This document shows, piece by piece, positions 48,568 to 56,964 of a stretch of DNA of 64,000 bases (positions are counted from its first letter, which is position 1; each line of letters begins with the position of its first letter). The translations under genes and the position numbers were made by a program. Origin of the DNA: Paracoccaceae bacterium (GTDB taxonomy: Bacteria; Pseudomonadota; Alphaproteobacteria; Rhodobacterales; Rhodobacteraceae); assembly GCA_030148225.1 (NCBI GenBank), contig JASBTX010000029.1, positions 1 to 64,000 on the forward strand. The letters are read 5' to 3'. Below the pieces are notes generated by a model. That model was not told the DNA's origin and did no database searches. It saw only the letters and a program-made list of their open reading frames with translations.

Positions 48568-48596
48568 TGACCTCGTGACAGTGCAGGTTTAGGAAG

Positions 48597-48625
48597 AAAT
48601 ATCGTTGCAAATGCAACGGTGTCAA
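48597..48625 (-). promoter_or_regulatory. hmgA promoter
   Basis: On the minus strand TTGACA (48620-48625), a perfect -35 hexamer, is separated by 17 bp from ATATTT (48597-48602). It lies 30 nt upstream of the hmgA ATG. The spacer is filled by the inverted repeat listed separately. Confidence 0.7.
48603..48618. promoter_or_regulatory. Putative MarR operator between hmgA and marR
   Basis: CGTTGCA-AA-TGCAACG: two perfect 7-bp arms with a 2-bp spacer. It fills the spacer of the hmgA promoter and would block polymerase when bound, as MarR-family dimers usually do. It also lies 53 nt upstream of the divergent MarR gene, so autoregulation is likely. The match to a known consensus was not checked. 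Confidence 0.6.
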
Positions 48626-48670
48626 GTTGTCCCAGTTGACGCCCTGTCAATTTTGCCCAGACTGATCCCG

Positions 48671-49150
48671 ATGTCAGAGTCCGATACAATGTCCGCCGAA
48701 TTCGATCTTGACGGATTTCTACCCTATCAACTGGCGGTTCTGGCATCACGCGTCAGCCGTGAATTCGCCAGCATCTACAAGGACAGGTTTGGAATCTCGA
48801 CAGCGGAATGGAGGGTGCTTGCCCATCTTTCGCAATCAGGTTCGGTTTCGGTCAGGGAAATTCACCGCCGCGTCGACATGGACAAATCCAAGGTCTCACG
48901 CGCGGCAACCCGGCTGGAAGATGCCGGATACATATCCAAGCGCCCCGGCACGCATGACCGCCGCCTGGTCGAGCTGCGCCTGACCGATCAAGGCCGCACC
49001 CTGATCCGTGATCTGGCCCCCCTTGCCCGGCAGTTCGAAACCGAATTTCTGGGCGCGATCCCGGATGACGCACCTGAATTCAGACGTATCCTGCAGCAAT
49101 TGCTGGCAACAGGCCGCACAACATCAGACGGAGACCCCGCACATGACTGA
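48671..49150 (+). CDS. MarR family transcriptional regulator
   Basis: 159 residues from the ATG at 48671. It has the MarR winged helix-turn-helix pattern: GFLPYQLAVLASRVSREFAS at the start, ISTAEWRVLAHLSQSG, VREIHRRVDMDKSKVSRAATRLEDAG and the wing KRPGTHDRRLVELRLTDQGR. Divergent from hmgA with an inverted repeat between, it is the likely repressor of homogentisate breakdown; homogentisate or a related aromatic as inducer is inferred. Its stop overlaps the thiolase start by 8 nt. Confidence 0.88.
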   Translation: MSESDTMSAEFDLDGFLPYQLAVLASRVSREFASIYKDRFGISTAEWRVLAHLSQSGSVSVREIHRRVDMDKSKVSRAATRLEDAGYISKRPGTHDRRLVELRLTDQGRTLIRDLAPLARQFETEFLGAIPDDAPEFRRILQQLLATGRTTSDGDPAHD

Positions 49151-50321
49151 TATCGTAATCCTGGGTGGTGCACGTACCGCCATCGGAACATTCGGCGGTT
49201 CGCTTTCGGGGGTGACACCGATAGAACTGGGCGCGCATGTCGCGCGGGCGGCGCTGGCGCGGGCGGATGTTGCGCCCGATCAGATCGGGCATGTTGCCTT
49301 TGGCCACGTCATCAATACCGAACCGCGCGATATGTATCTCTCGCGCGTTGCCGCGATGGATGCGGGCATTCCCGACACCGTTCCTGCAATGAATGTGAAC
49401 CGTTTGTGCGGCTCCGGCGCACAGGCCGCCGTTTCCGTCATCCAGTCGCTGATGCTGGGCGATGCGGATTTCGGCCTTGCCGGCGGGGCCGAAAGCATGA
49501 GCCGGTCACCTTATGTCATGTCAAAGGCGCGCTGGGGCCAGAAAATGGGTGATGTCGGGATGGACGACATGATGCTTGGGGCGCTGAACTGTCCCTTTGG
49601 CACCGGGCATATGGGCGTGACGGCCGAAAACGTCGCGCGCGAAAACGGGATTGACCGGAAAGCGCAGGATGAATTTGCCCTGCAGTCGCAATCCCGTGCA
49701 TCACACGCCATCAGCGAAGGCCGGTTTACCGATCAGATTGCCCCGATCGAGGTTCGGCAGCGCCGCGAAACTGTTGTATTTGACACCGATGAACACCCCA
49801 AGGCGACAACCGTCGAGGCACTCTCTGCCCTGAGGCCTGCATTTGAAAAGGATGGCACCGTGACCGCAGGCAACGCGTCGGGCATCAATGATGGTGCGGC
49901 TGCACTGGTACTGGCGCGCGCGGATGCGGCCGCGCGATCCGGGCTGCGCCCGCGCGCCCGCGTTCTGGGCTATGCGCATGCGGGCGTCAGACCCGAGGTG
50001 ATGGGGCTGGGGCCGATACCAGCGGTGCGGAACCTGATGGAGAAGACAGGCCTGACGCCGGATGCGTTTGATGTGATTGAATCGAACGAGGCTTTTGCCG
50101 CGCAGGCGCTGGCCGTGAATATGGGGTTGGGGCTGGACCCGAACCGGGTCAACCCCAATGGCGGTGCCATCGCGCTAGGCCACCCTGTCGGCGCGACCGG
50201 CGCCATCCTGATCGTCAAAGCGCTCTACGAGCTTGAGAAGATCGGGGCCAAGACGGCGCTGATCACCATGTGCATCGGCGGCGGTCAGGGTATTGCGCTT
50301 GCGATTGAACGCAGCGCGTGA
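49143..50321 (+). CDS. Acetyl-CoA C-acyltransferase (thiolase II type)
   Basis: 392 residues, condensing or cleaving acetoacetyl-CoA/3-ketoacyl-CoA. Family marks: TDIVILGGARTAIGTFGGSL, the nucleophile in NRLCGSGAQA (C about 88), AGGAESMSRSPY, VESNEAFAAQAL (as VIESNEAFAAQAL), NPNGGAIALGHPVGATGA with His and CIGGGQGIALAIER with the second Cys. It begins within the end of the MarR gene and may be co-expressed with it; acetoacetate from fumarylacetoacetate offers a plausible metabolic link. Confidence 0.93.
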   Translation: MTDIVILGGARTAIGTFGGSLSGVTPIELGAHVARAALARADVAPDQIGHVAFGHVINTEPRDMYLSRVAAMDAGIPDTVPAMNVNRLCGSGAQAAVSVIQSLMLGDADFGLAGGAESMSRSPYVMSKARWGQKMGDVGMDDMMLGALNCPFGTGHMGVTAENVARENGIDRKAQDEFALQSQSRASHAISEGRFTDQIAPIEVRQRRETVVFDTDEHPKATTVEALSALRPAFEKDGTVTAGNASGINDGAAALVLARADAAARSGLRPRARVLGYAHAGVRPEVMGLGPIPAVRNLMEKTGLTPDAFDVIESNEAFAAQALAVNMGLGLDPNRVNPNGGAIALGHPVGATGAILIVKALYELEKIGAKTALITMCIGGGQGIALAIERSA

Positions 50322-50386
50322 GGCTTTGAAATATTTTTGCCGCCACCGCCAAGGATTGACCTCTGAAAGGCGTCAAACCCATTGTG

Positions 50387-50932
50387 ATGCGTATGACGGT
50401 ATCGGATGAAACCTTGGCGATGGCTGCGGCAGAGGGGGACCAGACCGCCTTTGCCAGCCTGCTCGAGCGGCACTATGACCGCATATTCGGCCTGTCGTTT
50501 CGTCTGCTGGGAACCCGGAGCGCCGCGCAGGACCTGACACAGGATATTTGTCTGGCGCTTCCGGCCAAGCTCCTCCGGTTCGATGCGCACGCGCGGTTTA
50601 CCACATGGCTCTATCGGGTCACGGTCAACGCCGCCCATGATCAGCGTCGGCGCATCGCGCGCCGCGCCAAAGCAGCCGAGGGATGGGGCGCGTGGGAGGT
50701 GAACCGCCGGGCCGAGATCGACGAAGGTAAAGCCGCGGCGAGCTGGCTGGAAGAGGCCCTGAAATCCTTGCCTGCCGATCTGCGGGATACGGTTGCCCTG
50801 ACATTAGGCGAGGATCTGACCCACCGGGAGGCCGCCGAGGTTCTGGATGTGTCCGAAGGCACGATCAGCTGGCGCATGTCCGAAGTCAAAAAACACCTGC
50901 GCGCCATGCGCGAAAGGGAGGAGGCGCTATGA
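50387..50932 (+). CDS. RNA polymerase ECF-type sigma factor
   Basis: About 181 residues. Region 2 is seen as FASLLERHYDRIFGLSFRLLG, then DLTQDICLALPAKLLRF and FTTWLYRVTVNAAHDQRRR; region 4 is LPADLRDTVALTLGEDLTHREAAEVLDVSEGTISWRMSEVKKHL in part. It is about the usual length for an ECF factor. GTG at 50384 and ATG at 50393 are other possible starts. It overlaps the next gene (vWA) by 4 nt, the position where the anti-sigma factor usually sits. Confidence 0.88.
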   Translation: MRMTVSDETLAMAAAEGDQTAFASLLERHYDRIFGLSFRLLGTRSAAQDLTQDICLALPAKLLRFDAHARFTTWLYRVTVNAAHDQRRRIARRAKAAEGWGAWEVNRRAEIDEGKAAASWLEEALKSLPADLRDTVALTLGEDLTHREAAEVLDVSEGTISWRMSEVKKHLRAMREREEAL

Positions 50933-52893
50933 GCGACGAGATGGAAGAGCTGAAGGCGCTGCTCAAATCAACACCTGATCCGGATCAGGATGAAAAAGCT
51001 GCGCATATCGCCGCGGCCCGAAAAAATTTCGATCATTTCCAAGGATCACGGGATGCGGCGCGTCAAAACTCAAAGCCAAGCAGAGGAGTTTTGAAAATGC
51101 TGAACGCTTTGACCACACGCGGCGCAATGCTGGCCACGTCTTCAATCGTCGTGGTCGGTTTTGGATTTGTCCTGACCCAGGATATGGACCCGACCCGTTT
51201 CTGGAACAGTGCTGAGACGCCTGTCACAGCAACCGACATGAACAAGCAAGTGGCTGCCCCCAAGCGCGAGCAGGCCGCCTCAGAGACGCTTGGCGCTGTC
51301 GATACAGAGGTCGCATTGGACGCACCGGTTGCTGAACCACTTGTCCTGGCCGAAGAAGAGGCCGATTTCGCCCCTGCCGCCCCCCTGGCCATTCAGGCCG
51401 TCCCCGCCGAAGAGCGCGCGCGCCGGGCACTGACCGGCATCGTTGCCACGCCCGATGCGATCCTGTCTGATGACGGTATCCGCATCCTGCCCGAGGGGCG
51501 CGACCAGTTCGCAAACCAAGAGGTTTCACCCGTCAAGATCACGGCGGCAGAGCCGGTGTCCACATTTTCTGTTGATGTTGATACGGCCTCTTATGCCTGG
51601 GTGCGCAGGGCGTTGCAGGATGGCCGTCTGCCTGCCCCCCAAGAGGTGCGCGTCGAGGAAATGATCAACTATTTCCCCTATGACTATGCTGCGCCAGACC
51701 CCGGCACAGCGCCATTTTCGCAGATGGTTTCGGTGCGCCCTGCCCCGTGGAACCCCGACAATCAGCTGATCCATATCGCGATCCAGGGAGAGATGCCCAA
51801 GGTCGACGACCGGCCACCCCTTGATCTCGTCTTCCTGATCGACACATCCGGGTCCATGGATCAGGCTGACAAGCTGCCGTTGCTGAAACGCTCATTCCGC
51901 CTGCTTTTGGGCCAGCTCAGACCCAAGGATAAGGTTGCCATCGTCACCTATGCCGGCAGTTCGGGCGAAGTTCTGGCCCCCACACCCGCCAGCGAACAAA
52001 GCACGATCCTCGCCGCGCTTGACCGGCTTGATGCGGGGGGGTCGACGGCCGGTGAAAGCGGGCTCAGACAGGCCTACGCCACCGCCGAGCGGATGAAGGA
52101 TGACAACCGTATCGGGCGCGTTATCCTCGCCACGGACGGTGACTTTAACGTTGGAATTTCCGATCCCGAAGAGATGAAGCGCTTTATCTCGGCCAAACGC
52201 GATACCGGCACCTATCTCTCGGTGCTCGGCTTTGGCCGGGGCAATCTGAATGACGCGCTGATGCAAAGCCTCGCGCAGAACGGCAACGGGCAGGCGGCCT
52301 ATATCGACACGCTGGCCGAGGCGCAGAAAGTGCTGGTTGATCAGCTGACGGGTGCCCTGTTCCCCATCGCGGGCGACGTCAAGGTACAGGTGGAATTCAA
52401 TCCCGCCCAGATCAGCGAATACCGTCTGATCGGCTATGAAACGCGCGCCCTGAACCGCGAGGATTTCAATAACGACGCGGTTGACGCAGGCGATATCGGC
52501 GCGGGCCATCAGGTGACGGCAATCTACGAGGTGACACCGGCAGGTGGCACCACGCTGAACGATCCGCTCAGATATTCGACCGAGGCCAACGCCGTTCCCG
52601 TCAGCGACGAGCTGGCCTTTCTCAAGCTGCGCTACAAGGAACCCGGCGAGGATGAGAGCCGCCTGATCACCCAGCCGATCACGGCGGAAACAGGTGCCGG
52701 CGGTGCCGATGTCGGCTTCTCCGTAGCCATTGCCGGGTTCGGCCAGTTGCTCAGGGGCGGTACATATACCGGCGACTGGGGATATGCCGATGCGATCGCG
52801 CTGGCCAATGCCAGCAAAGGCGACGATCCGTTCGGCTATCGGGCCGAGGCCGTGACACTCATGCGCCTTGCTCAGAGCCTGTCAGCTGAGTAA
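50929..52893 (+). CDS. Membrane-anchored vWA domain protein (YfbK-like), candidate sigma partner
   Basis: 654 residues. Residues 1-60 are charged and cytoplasmic by the positive-inside rule (DEMEELKALLKSTPDPDQDE...), residues about 66-83 (AMLATSSIVVVGFGFVL) are a single membrane span, and the periplasmic part has a YfbK-like N-terminal region, then a von Willebrand A domain with an intact MIDAS (D305-T-S307-G-S309) and a C-terminal DUF3520-like region. Gene overlap with the ECF sigma factor suggests regulation of it. The N-terminal 60 residues might act as anti-sigma domain; untested. Confidence 0.82.
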   Translation: MSDEMEELKALLKSTPDPDQDEKAAHIAAARKNFDHFQGSRDAARQNSKPSRGVLKMLNALTTRGAMLATSSIVVVGFGFVLTQDMDPTRFWNSAETPVTATDMNKQVAAPKREQAASETLGAVDTEVALDAPVAEPLVLAEEEADFAPAAPLAIQAVPAEERARRALTGIVATPDAILSDDGIRILPEGRDQFANQEVSPVKITAAEPVSTFSVDVDTASYAWVRRALQDGRLPAPQEVRVEEMINYFPYDYAAPDPGTAPFSQMVSVRPAPWNPDNQLIHIAIQGEMPKVDDRPPLDLVFLIDTSGSMDQADKLPLLKRSFRLLLGQLRPKDKVAIVTYAGSSGEVLAPTPASEQSTILAALDRLDAGGSTAGESGLRQAYATAERMKDDNRIGRVILATDGDFNVGISDPEEMKRFISAKRDTGTYLSVLGFGRGNLNDALMQSLAQNGNGQAAYIDTLAEAQKVLVDQLTGALFPIAGDVKVQVEFNPAQISEYRLIGYETRALNREDFNNDAVDAGDIGAGHQVTAIYEVTPAGGTTLNDPLRYSTEANAVPVSDELAFLKLRYKEPGEDESRLITQPITAETGAGGADVGFSVAIAGFGQLLRGGTYTGDWGYADAIALANASKGDDPFGYRAEAVTLMRLAQSLSAE

Positions 52894-52962
52894 GCGTGCA
52901 GCCCGGTGCGGTCAGAGGGCCGATCTGGGCGGCAAATCATCCGGCGACGGGATCGCAAGCAA

Positions 52963-52990
52963 AAAGCCCCGGAGCATTCTCCGGGGCTTT
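52963..52990. terminator. Bidirectional terminator between vWA and hsp20
   Basis: A perfect 12-bp stem, AAAGCCCCGGAG (52963-52974) and CTCCGGGGCTTT (52979-52990), with a 4-nt loop. A run of A's precedes it, giving TTTTT on the minus strand, and TTT follows on the plus strand. It sits between two convergent genes and can end both transcripts. Confidence 0.85.
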
Positions 52991-53018
52991 CGTCTGATCC
53001 GGGGGAGGATGAATCAGA

Positions 53019-53492
53019 TTATGCCGCTTTCTTTTTCGACTTTGTCACGGCCTTGACCTCGATATCGGATGCCTTGCCAATCTCGATCCGGCGCGGTTTC
53101 AGCGCCTCGGGAATTTCGCGCACCAGATCGATATGCAGCATACCATCAACATGGTCGGCACCGGTCACGCGCACATGATCTGCCAGATGGAACCGGCGTT
53201 CAAAGGCGCGGGTGGCGATACCACGGTGCAGATAGGTCTGTTTGGCCTCGGCCTCGGCCTTCTTGGCCGACACGATCAGCGCGTTTTCACGGACTTCGAC
53301 ATTCAGATCTGCATCGGAGAACCCGGCGACAGCAATCGAAATACGATAGGCGTCATCGGCTGTTTTTTCGATATTATAAGGGGGATAGGTGGGGTTGGCA
53401 TTGTCGGCCGACAGGACGCGGTCCATCAGGTCCGCGATCTGATCATAGCCAACGGTTGCACGGTAAAGGGGGGCAAAATCAAATGTTCGCAT
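53019..53492 (-). CDS. Small heat-shock protein, Hsp20 family (IbpA-type)
   Basis: 157-residue chaperone that holds unfolded proteins in soluble form. The start (RTFDFAPLYRATVGYDQIADLMD) and PPYNIEKTADDAYRISIAVAGFS are typical of IbpA-type proteins; the alpha-crystallin domain ends with A-L-K-P-R-R-I-E-I. GGAGG lies 7 nt before the ATG and is buried in a hairpin, with a heat-shock promoter upstream. It is expected to be regulated both by RpoH and by RNA melting. Confidence 0.93.
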   Translation of the reverse strand: MRTFDFAPLYRATVGYDQIADLMDRVLSADNANPTYPPYNIEKTADDAYRISIAVAGFSDADLNVEVRENALIVSAKKAEAEAKQTYLHRGIATRAFERRFHLADHVRVTGADHVDGMLHIDLVREIPEALKPRRIEIGKASDIEVKAVTKSKKKAA

Positions 53493-53580
53493 GGGTCATC
53501 CTCCATTGAGCGATGTATGTTCGACCCTCCCGCAGGACGGGCCATTTCAGTTACGCGGACCCTGATCCGGCATCCGCAGA
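53493..53580 (-). ncRNA. ROSE-like RNA thermometer in the hsp20 5' leader
   Basis: The leader between the predicted start of transcription (near 53578) and the hsp20 ATG forms three hairpins: I at 53555-53577 (GCGGAU/GUCCGC plus inner CC/GG), II at 53523-53543 (GGCCC/GGGUC with inner UCC/GGA), and III at 53498-53514. Hairpin III pairs AUC-CUC with GAGGAU, with the G of UCGCU bulged and the loop AAUG; it covers the ribosome binding site GGAGG. ROSE elements of alphaproteobacterial small heat-shock genes have exactly this UYGCU motif pairing across the SD. Temperature control is inferred. Confidence 0.75.
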
Positions 53581-53584
53581 TGTT

Positions 53585-53615
53585 ATGTGGGATCGCCCGA
53601 TTTCGGCTTCAAGGG
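53585..53615 (-). promoter_or_regulatory. Heat-shock sigma factor (RpoH) promoter of hsp20
   Basis: On the minus strand CCCTTGAA (53608-53615) and CCCACAT (53585-53591) are separated by 16 bp, close to the RpoH consensus of CTTGAA with CCCCAT. The first element lies next to the end of the serine protease gene. It places the transcription start near 53578, giving an approximately 86-nt leader. Confidence 0.7.
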
Positions 53616-54434
53616 TCAGGGGCGCAGAAACTTGGCCCCCGAGAGCGACGCCCCCTCGGATCGCGGCAGCGTCCGCACAACCGGCAGGCTGCGGCGGAAA
53701 ACCCCGTCAGAGGCATCGAACAGCGCCTTCAGTTCCGGCAAGGCGGTATCGACAGGGGCGGCAAGCGCCACCTTGCCGCCATCAACCTCGGCCATCGCCG
53801 ATACAACCGAGACGATTCTGAAACCATCCCGATCCCGGGCGAAAACCGGGGCACCGGATGATCCGAAATTGACGTCACAGGACAGGATCTGCACACCTTC
53901 CTGTGTATCCAGCAGGTGACACCCCTGCTGAAGCGACGGCGCCTCGGCCCGGTTGCGCCCATAAGATACCGCCGTCACCTCGGCACCCCGACGCGACAGC
54001 GCATCGGTGCCAAAGGGTGTCACATTGGATTGCCGTATGGGCTGTGCCAGCCGGATCAGGGCCAGATCACTGGACACCCGTTTGGCGTTCAGGGCCGTAT
54101 CATAGGCATAGTCAGGGTGAACGACCGAGTTCTTGACCCGCCGCTCTGCCGCAGCACGCCCGTTGCGATATCCGGCGTAAAAGATGATATCGGCATCCGA
54201 AATGCGCGCGCCGGTCCCCGCCTCATACAGGCAATGCGCCGCCGTCAGCACCACATCCGGCGCGATCAGCGATCCCGTGCAAAAGGCAAAGCGCCCGATG
54301 GCAAGGCGGCCCACGGCCTCCCAACCGCGCACACTGTCGAGCGTGTCGAGGGTTGTCATCTGGCCATCTTCGTCGGCAGCCGAAAGACCGGGCATCGCCC
54401 AGAACAGCGCCGCAATCAGAAAATGCCGGAACAT
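53616..54434 (-). CDS. Trypsin-like serine protease, exported
   Basis: 272 residues from the ATG at 54432-54434, which follows a GGAGG. A signal peptide is clear (FRHFLIAALFWAMPGLSAAD). The catalytic triad is complete: H67 (LTAAHC), D123 (SSDLALIRL) and S193 (GSSGAP). It is a V8/trypsin-type protease of the periplasm. The frame also opens at 54572 but those residues precede the signal peptide. It lies downstream of glcF on the same strand, and hsp20 follows it. Confidence 0.87.
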   Translation of the reverse strand: MFRHFLIAALFWAMPGLSAADEDGQMTTLDTLDSVRGWEAVGRLAIGRFAFCTGSLIAPDVVLTAAHCLYEAGTGARISDADIIFYAGYRNGRAAAERRVKNSVVHPDYAYDTALNAKRVSSDLALIRLAQPIRQSNVTPFGTDALSRRGAEVTAVSYGRNRAEAPSLQQGCHLLDTQEGVQILSCDVNFGSSGAPVFARDRDGFRIVSVVSAMAEVDGGKVALAAPVDTALPELKALFDASDGVFRRSLPVVRTLPRSEGASLSGAKFLRP

Positions 54435-54486
54435 CAGATGCCTCCAAATCAGGTTCGGCACAGATTGACCCAACTTATCGGCGAAT

Positions 54487-55782
54487 TTATGGCGTGGATT
54501 GGGAAACTGCGCGCGGCTCTGGCCCGCCCGTGGCCCAGTCCAGCAATTCGACGGTGTGGACCACAGGCACATCCGTCCCCGAGCCGATCTGCATCATGCA
54601 ACCGATATTTCCGGCGGCGATGACATCGGGTGCGGTGGCCTGCAATGTGCGCACCTTGCGATCCTTGAGCTTGGCAGAGATCTCGGGCTGCATCAGGTTG
54701 TAAGTCCCGGCAGAGCCACAGCAAAGATGCGGATCGGCGGGCTCGACCACCTCAAAGCCCGCCGCGCTCAACAGGGTTTTCGGTGCTGTCTTGACCTGTT
54801 GACCATGTTGCAGCGAGCAGGCCGAGTGATAGGCAACCTTCAGCCCCATGGGCCGCGGTTCAGGAAATTCGAGCCGCGACAGCAGCTCGCTCACATCCAT
54901 CGCTAGGCCGGATATACGGGCGGCATCATTGGCCAGATCGGCGTTTCTGAACATGTGCCCGTAATCCTTGACCGTGGTGCCACAGCCAGAAGTATTGATG
55001 ACAATCGCATCCAGCCCGACACCATCCACCTCGCGCATCCAGGCGCGGATATTCGCGGCAGCGCTCTGATGGCTTTCGTCGGTTTTGCCCATATGATGGG
55101 TCAGCGCCCCGCAGCAGCCCTGCCCGCGCGCCACCACAACCTCGCAGCCCAGCCGGGTCAGCAAACGGATCGTCGCATCATTGATATCGGTGTTCAGCGC
55201 TTTCTGCGCACAGCCCGTCATCAGCGCGACGCGCATCCGGCGCGCACCCCGCGCGGCAAATGTCTGCGGATCATCATTGCGGCTGACAGGCGGTATCGAA
55301 CGGGGTGCCATCTCGATCATTGCGCGCAGCCGCGCATCGGGCAAAAGACGCCGAAAAGGCCGTGCCATCTTGGCCCCCAGCAGCGCCAGCCGGAAACGGC
55401 CGGGATAGGGAAGGATGCGCGCCAGCGTCCAGCGCAAAACCCGTTCAAACACGGGGCGTTTGTAGGTCTTTTCGATATGTTCGCGGGCATGATCGACAAG
55501 GTGCATATAGTGCACGCCCGATGGGCAGGTCGTCATGCAGGCCAGACATGACAGGCAGCGATCGACATGTTTGACCGTTTTTTCATCAGCCGGCCTGTCC
55601 GCCTCCAGCATATCCTTGATCAGATAAATACGCCCGCGCGGGCTGTCGAGTTCATCACCCAGCACCTGATAGGTCGGGCAAGTCGCCGTGCAAAATCCGC
55701 AATGAACGCAGGACCGCAGGATTTCATTGGCGCGCTGGATTGCGGGGGATTCAAGCTGTTCTGGTGTAAAATTCGTCTGCAC
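54487..55782 (-). CDS. glcF: Glycolate oxidase iron-sulfur subunit
   Basis: 431 residues. Two [4Fe-4S] motifs lie near the start (CVHCGFCTATCP and CLSCLACMTTCPSGV), then two CCG domains (QGCCGALTHHMGK and LCCGSAGTY), as in GlcF. It passes electrons from the GlcDE flavins to the respiratory chain. It begins 3 nt after the glcE stop. Confidence 0.95.
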   Translation of the reverse strand: MQTNFTPEQLESPAIQRANEILRSCVHCGFCTATCPTYQVLGDELDSPRGRIYLIKDMLEADRPADEKTVKHVDRCLSCLACMTTCPSGVHYMHLVDHAREHIEKTYKRPVFERVLRWTLARILPYPGRFRLALLGAKMARPFRRLLPDARLRAMIEMAPRSIPPVSRNDDPQTFAARGARRMRVALMTGCAQKALNTDINDATIRLLTRLGCEVVVARGQGCCGALTHHMGKTDESHQSAAANIRAWMREVDGVGLDAIVINTSGCGTTVKDYGHMFRNADLANDAARISGLAMDVSELLSRLEFPEPRPMGLKVAYHSACSLQHGQQVKTAPKTLLSAAGFEVVEPADPHLCCGSAGTYNLMQPEISAKLKDRKVRTLQATAPDVIAAGNIGCMMQIGSGTDVPVVHTVELLDWATGGPEPRAVSQSTP

Positions 55783-55785
55783 GTC

Positions 55786-56928
55786 TCACCCCATCAGGCC
55801 CGGGTTCAGAATGCCCCGGGGATCAAATTGTCTGCGCAATCCCGATGACAGTGCGGCCAGTGCGGCATCTTCGGGTTGGAAATGTGGCTCATCGGTCAGC
55901 GGTGTCTCACCCTCGCGATAGAGCGTGGCGTGACCACCCAGTCCGGCGATCACTTCTCTCAGCCGGATGGCGACTGCGTCTCCCGATGCCTCTGTCCACA
56001 ACCAGACAAGGCCACCGCCCCAGTCAAATATCGCCTCGTGGGGTAATCCCTGCTCTTCCAGCAAACGCGTCAGGCGCGGCCCGTCCCCGGGTTTGACCGA
56101 CACCCGCCAAACGGCCCCGGTCTTTCCGGCAAATGCCGAAACGTCGCGCAGATCACGCCAGATATCAGCGCTATCGCTTCCTCTCAACACATCCCATTCA
56201 CCGCCCAGATGCGCGCGCAGCACCTCGCACCGATAGCCGACCGAGCCTTCCAGCCCCTCGATGCGCAGCACCGTGCGGGAATGTTCACCCTCACCGAAAT
56301 GGGCCGCGCCGCTGACGTCAAACGGAGAGCCCAGAGCGCGGCTCAGCGCTGCAATCCCGGCATCAGGCCCAAGCCCGGCGGCGACAAGCGTGGCCTCTGT
56401 TTCCGGAATGGCCAGCACCTTGAATGAAATTTCCGTCAGGACGCCCAGCGTGCCCCGACTGCCGGCCATCAGCTTGACAAGATCATAGCCGGTCACGTTT
56501 TTCATCACCCGGCCGCCATTTTGCAGCACCATGCCACGTCCATCGACAAAGCGGATACCCAGCATGAAATCCCTGCAGGCGCCCACCTGCAGACGCCGCG
56601 GGCCCGATATGTTGGCCGCAGCGACACCGCCGATTGTCGAAATCCCATCGGCACCAGAAAGGCCCCGCTGATCCATCGGCTCGAACGGCAGGCGCTGGCC
56701 TTCGGCGGCCAGCGTTTCCTGAACCTCGTCCACGGGGGTACCCGCCCGCACCACCAGTGTCAGCGCCGCCGGTTCATAAAGCTGGATGCCCGTCATCACC
56801 CGGGTGCTCAGCACATCCCGGGCAGTGGTGCGGCCCAGTTTCCGGGTGCCGCCACCCACAATTTCCAGCGGGTCTTTCCGTGTGGCGATCAGCTCTGCCA
56901 GTTCCTGTTCGGTCGATGGTGTCAGCAT
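55786..56928 (-). CDS. glcE: Glycolate oxidase FAD-binding subunit
   Basis: 380 residues from the ATG at 56926-56928, family FAD-linked oxidase. The start LTPSTEQELAELI and VGGGTRKLG, then RGLSGADGISTIGGVAAANISGP and CRDFMLGIRFVDGRG fit GlcE. An ATG at 56955, 9 nt from the glcD stop with GAGGCGG ahead, is an equally credible start that would add nine residues. It lies between glcD and glcF. Confidence 0.93.
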   Translation of the reverse strand: MLTPSTEQELAELIATRKDPLEIVGGGTRKLGRTTARDVLSTRVMTGIQLYEPAALTLVVRAGTPVDEVQETLAAEGQRLPFEPMDQRGLSGADGISTIGGVAAANISGPRRLQVGACRDFMLGIRFVDGRGMVLQNGGRVMKNVTGYDLVKLMAGSRGTLGVLTEISFKVLAIPETEATLVAAGLGPDAGIAALSRALGSPFDVSGAAHFGEGEHSRTVLRIEGLEGSVGYRCEVLRAHLGGEWDVLRGSDSADIWRDLRDVSAFAGKTGAVWRVSVKPGDGPRLTRLLEEQGLPHEAIFDWGGGLVWLWTEASGDAVAIRLREVIAGLGGHATLYREGETPLTDEPHFQPEDAALAALSSGLRRQFDPRGILNPGLMG

Positions 56929-56964
56929 GTCAAAACGCTCTTGTTCCTGCCGCATGTCGCCGCC

